NCBI GenBank assembly: GCA_003527885.1
Contig: DPWB01000039.1
Location: forward strand, 1 to 12,586
Source of the DNA: Candidatus Competibacteraceae bacterium
Lineage (GTDB): Bacteria > Pseudomonadota > Gammaproteobacteria > Competibacterales > Competibacteraceae
Reading direction: 5' to 3'
DNA: 12,586 nt
Shown here: piece after piece, positions 1-5,347 of the stretch
Layout of the letters: each line of letters opens with the position of its first letter
Position numbering within the stretch: position 1 is the stretch's first letter
Position numbers and translations under genes: made by a program
The notes under the pieces: model-generated
Told to the model about the DNA's origin: nothing
What the model saw: the letters and a program-made list of their open reading frames with translations, nothing else
The model's database searches: none

Positions 1-78
1 TTTTTTCTAAGATCTCGGCGACCACGAGAATCTACACTGGCTCGCTCGTCGGCGGCGTAAGATGTGTATAAGAGACAG
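1..78 (+). other. Illumina Nextera (Tn5) adapter sequence, not genomic
   Basis: The stretch resembles a P5/Nextera index-2 adapter containing several errors. Bases 11-37 look like a degraded P5 end finishing in TCTACAC, 38-45 would be an 8-base index, 46-59 match the Nextera read-1 sequence (TCGTCGGCAGCGTC) with two mismatches, and 60-78 are an exact 19-bp Tn5 mosaic end, AGATGTGTATAAGAGACAG. The genomic insert starts at 79. The errors in the P5 part suggest low-quality or long-read data over a tagmented library. This should be trimmed. Confidence 0.96.
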
Positions 79-164
79 CCCCCGCCGCATTGGTAAGGCT
101 GCTTGCCGTTCCTCGTTTTGCCGTGCTTGCGTGTTCGCTCGCTACCACAGTGATAACAGTTCAT
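79..164 (-). CDS. IS1 family InsA-like transposase/repressor, N-terminal fragment
   Basis: Only the first 28 codons are visible before the adapter junction. The translation starts MNCYHCGSERTRKHGKT and continues to a QPYQC motif. The CxxC at residues 3-6 and the Cys near residue 26 form the start of a zinc ribbon of the CxxC...G...GKQ.Y.C kind found at the N-terminus of IS1-family InsA proteins, which bind the IS ends. In classical IS1, InsA is followed by an overlapping insB joined by programmed frameshifting; that part lies beyond the fragment end. The start ATG lies 41 bases from the presumed IS terminus, which fits the compact IS1 layout. Function is inferred from this fragment only. Confidence 0.55.
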
Positions 165-205
165 CGCCCTAGCCTAACCTATACTCCCCTCAGTGAGCCA
201 CTACC
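79..205 (-). mobile_element. Left end of an IS1-like insertion sequence (truncated by fragment end)
   Basis: Read on the minus strand, the IS5-like transposase frame breaks off at 206 and the sequence from 205 begins GGTAGTGGCTC; a GGT(N)nTG start is typical of IS1-family termini. Forty-one bases in, an ATG opens a frame with a zinc-ribbon start like that of IS1 InsA. Only 127 bp of the element are present because the molecule ends at the adapter junction, so the right end and the target duplication cannot be seen. The element sits inside an IS5-like transposase gene, next to an AT-rich ATTTTT target. The family call rests on the terminus and the zinc-ribbon start, and another family with a similar N-terminus is possible. 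Confidence 0.6.
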
Positions 206-346
206 AAAAATTGCATCCCACACCCGTCTCAAATCCACTTCCTGCGGGCGGCCCGCCCCCATCTCTTCTTCTTGATAAAGGCAGTCTTCCACAACCGTCC
301 ATTCTTCATCCGTCAGATCACTGGGGTATCTTTTCTCTGCCGTCAT
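179..346 (-). pseudogene. IS5-family transposase, N-terminal remnant interrupted by another IS
   Basis: The frame starts MTAEKRYPSDLTDEEWTVVE and continues with GAGRPQEVDLRRVWDAIF. This is the conserved N-terminal segment of IS5-family transposases (the RYPSDLTDEEW motif followed by a GRP basic stretch and a DLRxVxxAIF segment, the DUF4096-like region). After residue 47 the homology stops where the expected continuation, a short helix with an RTGCxW-type motif, should be. The remaining 8 codons before the TAG come from the inserted IS1-like end. The DDE catalytic core is therefore absent from this piece and the gene is presumably inactive. No good ribosome binding site is seen; a weak GGTG lies about 12 bases upstream. 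Clearly a broken transposase; exact subgroup less certain. Confidence 0.75.
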
Positions 347-444
347 TTCGAGGTTTCACCCGTTTTAATTCAAACCCTCATTTTACAAGCTAATGATATG
401 ATTCTTTTATAAATATATCAATTAGTTAATATTGGGATAGGCTC
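206..444 (-). mobile_element. Left part of an IS5-family (IS427/IS1031-type) element, interrupted by the IS1-like insertion
   Basis: On the minus strand a terminus beginning GAGCCTATCCCAA is seen at 444. GAGCCTATC-type ends are typical of IS427/IS1031 subgroup elements of the IS5 family. The flanking trinucleotide is TCA (445-447), which fits the TNA target duplication of that subgroup. An AT-rich leader with a promoter follows, then a transposase start codon at 346. The element is split at 205/206 by a second IS, so its right half is not visible. Base composition from about 360 to 435 is far more AT-rich than the host genes, consistent with a mobile element. Confidence 0.65.
393..421 (-). 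promoter_or_regulatory. Putative promoter of the IS5-family transposase
   Basis: On the minus strand TTGATA (421-416) is separated by 17 bases from TATCAT (398-393), a good sigma70-like pair located between the IS terminus and the transposase ATG. The surroundings are very AT-rich, so chance matches are likelier here than elsewhere in the window. Confidence 0.4.
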
Positions 445-545
445 TGAATACTCATTACCCGCCACCAATGGAACACCTAATCCCGCTCAGCAACGAAACG
501 ATATTCGACGCTTACGGGATTCCCGGCTTGTGGTAAAAGCATGGC

Positions 546-1535
<990 letters not shown>

Positions 1536-1536
1536 G

Positions 1537-2388
1537 TCAAACCTCCCGCAACAAACGATGGACGGCCTCCACCGGTAACCCCGATGTCGGCCATAAGGTC
1601 GCTTCGGTTCCAAAGCGAACCGCGACGGTGAGCGCTTCCGCCATCGGCCGACCTTGCACCAAAGCGTGAAGCAAACCCGCGGCGAAGGCATCGCCCGCAC
1701 CGGTGGTATCGACCGGCCGGATGGTTGGTGCGCTCACCGCAAGCGTCTCGCCGCCCCCAAAAGCGCGGGCGCCGGCCGCGCCGTCGGTAATGACGGTCCA
1801 ACGCGCCAAACCATCGGAAATCGTGTTCCCCAAGACTTGCGGGAAACGCAGGGCGCCCGGCTCCAAATCGGACCGCGAGGCGACCACCACATGCGCCGGA
1901 CGCGCGCCCGGTTCGATGGGCGGGGCGTGGGCGACGACCAGGGCATCAGCCGCCTTCGCCGCCAGCAGCGGGGCCAGATCGCGGCGGCGACTGCGCACGT
2001 AAACCGCATCGGCGGGCAAATCCAGCAACCGCGACGGCGGCGCATCTTCCTCGCAGCGAGCGACGTTGATGACCGTCCGTTCGCCGGTCGGATCAAGCAG
2101 CAGCCATGAATGTGTGGTCGGCCGAGCGAGGCGTGAGATCGAAGCGGTAGCCACCCCGGCAGCGGCCAGATCGGCCAGCAAGCCATCACCGGCCGTATCC
2201 CGACCGACGGCGGCCAACAAGATCACTTGGTGGCCGGCCGCCGCCAACGCCACTGCGGTGTTCGCGCCGCCGCCACCGAGGCGCGCTGGCGCCGTCATCC
2301 CGTTCAAATGCGCGCCGCCACGCAACGGCTCGCTCAGCCGAATGACTTCATCGCGCGCGATCGAACCAACGACAATGATACGGGCCAG
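1537..2388 (-). CDS. PfkB-family carbohydrate kinase
   Basis: A 283-residue ribokinase/PfkB-type kinase transferring phosphate from ATP to a sugar or nucleoside; the substrate is not identifiable. Visible motifs are the sugar-binding [15 protein letters not shown] near residues 38-52, [13 protein letters not shown] at 62-74, and the signature [17 protein letters not shown] at 227-243 with catalytic Asp233. The frame is open to an ATG at 2484, but the 32 extra residues do not look like the family and there is no good ribosome binding site there. The conserved domain starts at LARIIVVGS, and a perfect AAGGAG (2402-2397) lies 8 bases before a CTG codon at 2388, so I prefer CTG initiation. The alternative is ATG at 2484 (315 residues). 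It is the first gene of a two-gene unit with the aldo/keto reductase. The gene runs divergently from the TetR gene. Confidence 0.85.
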   Translation of the reverse strand: MARIIVVGSIARDEVIRLSEPLRGGAHLNGMTAPARLGGGGANTAVALAAAGHQVILLAAVGRDTAGDGLLADLAAAGVATASISRLARPTTHSWLLLDPTGERTVINVARCEEDAPPSRLLDLPADAVYVRSRRRDLAPLLAAKAADALVVAHAPPIEPGARPAHVVVASRSDLEPGALRFPQVLGNTISDGLARWTVITDGAAGARAFGGGETLAVSAPTIRPVDTTGAGDAFAAGLLHALVQGRPMAEALTVAVRFGTEATLWPTSGLPVEAVHRLLREV

Positions 2389-2537
2389 TCGAGCATCTCC
2401 TTGATGGTGATTTACCGGTAAAGCCGCGCGCCAACCAACCCGCTGGCCCGCCAACTTGCTAGAATCCAGCGGGTCGGGTCGCATCTCACGCCAAAAGCGC
2501 GAGCGCGGCCAGCAGCGAACCTCTCAGCCCCTTTGAC

Positions 2538-3203
2538 ATGATGTGGTACAAGAATAGTTCTGGAACCGGACGCGACCGCTACCACCACGGTAATTTGCGT
2601 GAAGCGCTGCTGCAAGCCGCGCTGGATTTGATCGCCGAACGCGGCCCCGCCGGCTTTACCTTCGCCGAGGTCGCCCGCGCGGTCGGCGTCAGCCCGGCTG
2701 CGCCTTACCGGCATTTTCGCGACCGCAACGCGTTGTTGGTCGAGATGGCGCTGCGCGGCTTCCAGCAGTTCGAGGCCGAGTTGGTCCAGGCCTGGGACGA
2801 GGGTCGGCCGGAACCGCTGCGCGCCCTCATCAACTGCGGGCGGGCGTATCTGGCTTTCGCCCGCCAGCAGCCGGCCTACTATGCGGCGATGTTCGAGGCC
2901 TGCCCGCAACCCGAAGCCGACAGCGAACTGGCCCAAACCAGCGAACGGGCGCTGGCCTTGCTGCGCCTCGCGGCAGTAAGCCTCTGCGCCAACCGACCCA
3001 AGGACCAGCGCCCACCCGCCCGCATGGTGGCTTTGCACATCTGGTCTTTATGCCACGGCATCGCCTCGCTCTTTTTGAATGCCGGCGAAGGATCGCCGCA
3101 ACGGCCGGCCATGTCGCCCGAAGATCTACTGGAAGCGGGCATTCTGGTCTACGTGCGGGGCTTGGGTTTCGGCGGCGGCGATCCCATTCCGCCCAAGCCT
3201 TAA
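2538..3203 (+). CDS. TetR/AcrR-family transcriptional regulator with WHG-type C-terminal domain
   Basis: A 221-residue DNA-binding repressor. The N-terminal TetR domain begins at about residue 15 (YHHGNLREALLQAALDLIAERG), and the helix-turn-helix covers about residues 40-67 (FTFAEVARAVGVSPAAPYRHF). The C-terminal ligand domain carries W...HG in HIWSLCHGIASL, the mark of the TetR_C_33/WHG subfamily; its ligand is unknown. Two adjacent ATG codons (2538, 2541) can start the protein and neither has a clear Shine-Dalgarno sequence, so the start is uncertain, but no other ATG lies between them and the conserved domain. It is divergent from the pfkB-type gene. About 48 bases after its stop lies a palindrome overlapping the start site of the next gene, the likeliest operator for it. 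Family certain; target inferred. Confidence 0.9.
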   Translation: MMWYKNSSGTGRDRYHHGNLREALLQAALDLIAERGPAGFTFAEVARAVGVSPAAPYRHFRDRNALLVEMALRGFQQFEAELVQAWDEGRPEPLRALINCGRAYLAFARQQPAYYAAMFEACPQPEADSELAQTSERALALLRLAAVSLCANRPKDQRPPARMVALHIWSLCHGIASLFLNAGEGSPQRPAMSPEDLLEAGILVYVRGLGFGGGDPIPPKP

Positions 3204-3220
3204 AAAAACAACAGATGGGC

Positions 3221-3249
3221 TTGACAGCGCCCGTTGTCGCGCCTACGAT
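3221..3249 (+). promoter_or_regulatory. Sigma70-like promoter of the DUF2852-type gene
   Basis: TTGACA (3221-3226), a perfect -35 hexamer, is followed after exactly 17 bases by TACGAT (3244-3249). Transcription would begin near 3256, about 27 bases before the ATG at 3283, and inside the palindrome starting at 3251. This is one of the best promoter matches in the window. Confidence 0.72.
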
Positions 3250-3250
3250 T

Positions 3251-3271
3251 GTTAATGTGATTAACATTAAC
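3251..3271 (+). promoter_or_regulatory. 21-bp palindrome at the transcription start, putative TetR operator
   Basis: The half-sites GTTAATGT (3251-3258) and ACATTAAC (3264-3271) are perfect inverted repeats around a 5-base centre (GATTA). The site begins one base after the -10 hexamer and covers the predicted +1, so a bound repressor would block initiation. Size and symmetry fit TetR-family operators, and a TetR gene ends 47 bases upstream. Assignment to that regulator is inference. Confidence 0.6.
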
Positions 3272-3282
3272 TTGGAGGGGCC

Positions 3283-3720
3283 ATGATTCTTGCGGCGAAA
3301 CCCGATTCTCTCGAAGCGAAACCCAACGGGATGGACAAAGCGGTTTGGATCGGCTTGATCGTTCTGGGTTTCATGATCTGGTGGCCTTTCGGTCTGGCCA
3401 TGCTGGCCTACCTATTCTGGAGCGGAAAAATGAGATGCTGTCATTCCGATCGCGCCGACAACTCGCACCATCGCGGTTTTCGGATTTTTTTCAACACCAT
3501 GGGCAAGGGTTGCTGCTCCCCGCGCCGTTCCGAATCGACCGGCAACTCGGCGTTCGACGACTATCGCAAGGAAACCTTGCGCCGGCTTGAGGAAGACCAG
3601 CGCGAGTTCATGGAATTTCTGGAACGGCTCCGCCGCGCGCGGGATCGGTCCGAGTTCGATGAGTTCATGGCGGAACGGAACCGTCGCCCGAGCACTGACG
3701 AGACGCCCGCCGCACCTTAA
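3283..3720 (+). CDS. DUF2852 family membrane protein
   Basis: A 145-residue protein of unknown function. A hydrophobic segment at about residues 20-46 (WIGLIVLGFMIWWPFGLAM) is followed by a short Cys/His-rich loop, then a charged, probably helical or coiled-coil tail at about 88-135 (NSAFDDYRKETLRRLEEDQ...). A WPxGLA membrane segment plus an NSAFDxYRxETLRRLEEEQ tail is what I recognise as the DUF2852 family, better known from alphaproteobacteria. The loop contains Cys52-Cys53-His54, His62-His63 and Cys77-Cys78, suggestive of metal or redox chemistry but unproven. The start at 3283 is supported by GGAGG 5 bases upstream. It has its own promoter with a palindromic site and ends in an intrinsic terminator, so it is a single-gene transcript probably controlled by the upstream TetR protein. 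Confidence 0.78.
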   Translation: MILAAKPDSLEAKPNGMDKAVWIGLIVLGFMIWWPFGLAMLAYLFWSGKMRCCHSDRADNSHHRGFRIFFNTMGKGCCSPRRSESTGNSAFDDYRKETLRRLEEDQREFMEFLERLRRARDRSEFDEFMAERNRRPSTDETPAAP

Positions 3721-3756
3721 GCCATCAAGCATTTCCCGGTCATTGACCAACGACCG

Positions 3757-3790
3757 CCCCTCACGCCTTCGCGGGTGAGGGGTTTTTGTT
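3757..3790 (+). terminator. Rho-independent terminator after the DUF2852-type gene
   Basis: CCCCTCAC (3757-3764) pairs perfectly with GTGAGGGG (3775-3782), with a 10-base loop that includes TTCG, and the stem is followed at once by TTTTTGTT. It lies 37 bases after the stop codon. The minus-strand tRNA transcript would meet it without a T-run, so it acts for the plus strand. Confidence 0.88.
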
Positions 3791-3838
3791 GGGCGCGACC
3801 GGAACGCTCGCCATCCGCTTAGGCACCCTCAGGGGATC

Positions 3839-3960
3839 AGTGTTCCCGTTCGCGGACCCTGGCGGCAAACTAATAAAGTTGGTTACAACCGGGGCCGAAC
3901 GCAACCAGCGCGGCTTCGCGCGCAGAGGGGATCGACGATGAAAGCTGGTGTGGGAACACT
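3839..3960. other. Gene-free segment with nested inverted repeats between terminator and tRNA
   Basis: AGTGTTCCC (3839-3847) and GGGAACACT (3952-3960) are a perfect 9-base inverted repeat enclosing smaller ones: GGTT-AC-AACC (3881-3890) and a GCGCG/CGCGC hairpin with a 4-base loop (about 3908-3921). Together they could fold as a closed multi-hairpin structure. On the minus strand it would begin 12 bases after the tRNA 3' end, so it could be tRNA trailer or a small RNA. I see no convincing protein or known RNA family here. Confidence 0.3.
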
Positions 3961-3972
3961 TTAGGAGGAGAT

Positions 3973-4049
3973 TGGCGCGCCCGGCGAGACTTGAACTCAC
4001 GACCTTCGGCTCCGGAGGCCGACGCTCTATCCAACTGAGCTACGGGCGC
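3973..4049 (-). tRNA. tRNA-Arg (anticodon CCG)
   Basis: A complete 77-base tRNA is present. The acceptor 5' strand GCGCCCG pairs with the 3' strand CGGGCGC, followed by discriminator G and an encoded CCA. The D arm has GCTC/GAGC, the anticodon stem TCGGC/GCCGA encloses the loop CTCCGGA, giving anticodon CCG, and the T arm is GTGAG-TTCAAGT-CTCGC. It decodes the arginine codon CGG, a frequent codon in high-GC genomes. It stands alone on the minus strand between two plus-strand transcription units. Confidence 0.97.
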
Positions 4050-4066
4050 AGGGGGAAAGGGCGATT

Positions 4067-4095
4067 AAGATACTCGGATTATCAGGGCGCGTCCA
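4067..4095 (-). promoter_or_regulatory. Candidate promoter of the tRNA-Arg gene
   Basis: On the minus strand TGGACG (4095-4090) and TATCTT (4072-4067) are spaced by 17 bases, putting the start about 10 bases before the mature tRNA 5' end. Each hexamer matches the consensus at only four positions. The GC-rich stretch around the predicted start resembles the discriminators of stable-RNA promoters. Moderate to low certainty. Confidence 0.38.
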
Positions 4096-4180
4096 GTCTG
4101 GCGCCGGGTCACTCACGCGCCGGCCGGGTCGCATGGCCAGAGCGCGTTCGCGGCCCGACCGCCGGCCGAGGCTCGGGATA

Positions 4181-4214
4181 TTGGTTTCCAGCCCGAACCA
4201 AATACCGTTATAAT
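4181..4214 (+). promoter_or_regulatory. Promoter of the cytochrome gene with an embedded inverted repeat
   Basis: A perfect -10 hexamer TATAAT (4209-4214) is preceded after 18 bases by TTTCCA (4185-4190), a four-of-six -35 match. The inverted repeat TTGGTT (4181-4186) and AACCAA (4196-4201) with a 9-base gap overlaps the -35 and spacer, where a regulator could bind. The predicted start near 4221 leaves a leader of about 168 bases before the GTG at 4389. Confidence 0.55.
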
Positions 4215-4220
4215 TAGCAT

Positions 4221-4388
4221 GTTTAGCCTTATTCAAACCACAACATAACAAACTGACCCCAAATTCCCCCCAACGGCGCATCCGCACGGGCTCGCATGAT
4301 GGAGCGAGCCAGCGAGCGAGCCAGACGTAGGGCCGCCGCGCGCCGGGGATGCTCGGGTCGGATAAACGCATTCTAATGAGGTGAAAAT
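4221..4388 (+). other. Long structured 5' leader of the cytochrome gene
   Basis: The 4050-4388 gap holds the tRNA promoter, the cytochrome promoter and this leader. GGCTCGC (4289-4295) can pair with GCGAGCC at 4304-4310 or with a second copy at 4316-4322, so two mutually exclusive hairpins are possible, followed by a GC-rich stretch to about 4345. I do not recognise a known riboswitch. The leader ends in AGGTG, the ribosome binding site of the GTG start. Its boundaries depend on the predicted promoter. Confidence 0.35.
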
Positions 4389-5276
4389 GTGAGCCAGCAA
4401 GCCGATAAGTCCGTAATGACCACGACCGTTACCTTGATTTCAGGATTGGTGTTGTTGGCGGTCGTGCTGTTCATGGCCGCCGCCCTCATTAGCGTCGTCG
4501 GTAACGTTGCGCCGGATGATAACTCGCGCAAGCAGGCCGCTATCCTCGAACGGATCAAGCCGGTGGCGCGGGTTTCCTTCGAGCGGCCCAAGCCGGCTAT
4601 TGCGGTACAGCTCTCCGCCGATCAGGTTTATAACAAAGTCTGCGCCGCCTGCCATGCCACCGGCACGCTGGGCGCCCCCAAGGTCGATTCCAAAGACCAG
4701 TGGGAGCCTCGTCTGGCGCAAGGCTTGGATACCTTGGTTTCCCACAGCGTCAGCGGTATCCGGGCCATGCCCGCCAAGGGTGGCGACCCCTCGTTGACCG
4801 AGGCCAACCTCAAAGATGCGGTCATTTATATGCTGGAGAAGGCGGGTCTCAAGACTGGAGCAGCCCCTTCCGCACCGGCCGGCGCACCCGCGCCGGCCGC
4901 CGCAGCGGCGCCGACGAGCACCGCACCGGCGATTCCGGCACCGCCGATAGCGGTACCCAACGCTACCCCGCCGCGCCAGATCCAGTCCGCCACTGTCTCC
5001 GCGCCGGCTCCGGCAACCGCCGCCCCAGCCGCCAAACCGGTTCCGGCAACCCCGGCAACGGCCATTCCAGCACCTCCGGTTCAAGTACCCAAAGCGGTTC
5101 CGCCGGCCTTCGTTCAGCCTGCGCCAAGCGCTAAACCAACAGCGGCGGCCAGCGCCGCCTCAAGTGCCGAAACGGTGCGGAAAGAGCCTGCCTCGGCTGT
5201 CTCGCCGCCGCCCGTCGAGGTTCCCAAGGCGGCGCCCCCGGCTTTTATCCAGCCCGCGCCGACCCCCGCCAAATAG
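4389..5276 (+). CDS. Membrane-anchored cytochrome c5-like protein with Pro/Ala-rich repeat tail
   Basis: A 295-residue c-type monohaem cytochrome, inferred to carry electrons on the periplasmic face of the inner membrane. An N-terminal transmembrane anchor spans about residues 13-37. The haem-binding motif CAACH is at 85-89, and the distal ligand is probably Met127 in GIRAMPAKGG, as in cytochrome c5, whose LSADQVYNKVCAACHATGTLGAPK and DAVIYML segments are also recognisable. The haem domain ends near 155. The last 140 residues are Pro/Ala-rich, with three imperfect repeats of the form IPAPPxxVPxAxPPxFxQPAP (about 181-196, 225-247, 271-292). Typical c5 proteins lack this tail. The GTG start at 4389 is chosen because AGGTG lies 5 bases upstream; the overlapping ATG at 4388 runs into an immediate stop. 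It has its own promoter and a terminator downstream. Confidence 0.9.
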   Translation: MSQQADKSVMTTTVTLISGLVLLAVVLFMAAALISVVGNVAPDDNSRKQAAILERIKPVARVSFERPKPAIAVQLSADQVYNKVCAACHATGTLGAPKVDSKDQWEPRLAQGLDTLVSHSVSGIRAMPAKGGDPSLTEANLKDAVIYMLEKAGLKTGAAPSAPAGAPAPAAAAAPTSTAPAIPAPPIAVPNATPPRQIQSATVSAPAPATAAPAAKPVPATPATAIPAPPVQVPKAVPPAFVQPAPSAKPTAAASAASSAETVRKEPASAVSPPPVEVPKAAPPAFIQPAPTPAK

Positions 5277-5302
5277 CCAGCGCCTTTCAGGCGTTGCGCC
5301 GC

Positions 5303-5334
5303 GAAGGCCATCCGTCGGGTGGCCTTCCGTTTTT
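5303..5334 (+). terminator. Rho-independent terminator after the cytochrome gene
   Basis: GAAGGCCATCC (5303-5313) pairs with GGGTGGCCTTC (5317-5327) around a 3-base loop, with a single T-G wobble, followed by CG and TTTTT (5330-5334). It begins 27 bases after the cytochrome stop and ends 14 bases before the ATG of the exporter. The exporter must use read-through or a promoter I could not identify. Confidence 0.88.
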
Positions 5335-5347
5335 AAGGCAACCCGCC

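Noticed and set aside
90..393. Plus-strand frames over the left-end insertion sequences
   Set aside because: They oppose transposase fragments recognisable on the minus strand and have no homology that I recognise.
2533..2538. TTGACA just before the TetR start
   Set aside because: A matching -10 at 16-18 bases is not found and transcription would start inside the coding sequence; likely chance.
3158..3200. GGCTTGGG/CCCAAGCC inverted repeat at the end of the TetR gene, followed by an A-run
   Set aside because: The loop is long (about 26 bases) and coding, and the run following it is A rather than T on the plus strand, so it is not an intrinsic terminator for that gene.
3761..4000. Minus-strand 79-codon frame through the tRNA 3' half and the following gap
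   Set aside because: It overlaps a complete tRNA and the plus-strand terminator and has no ribosome binding site; judged non-coding.
4311..4322. AGCGAGCGAGCC run considered as a tandem repeat
   Set aside because: Only two and a half 4-base units, better explained as a pairing partner of GGCTCGC in the leader.
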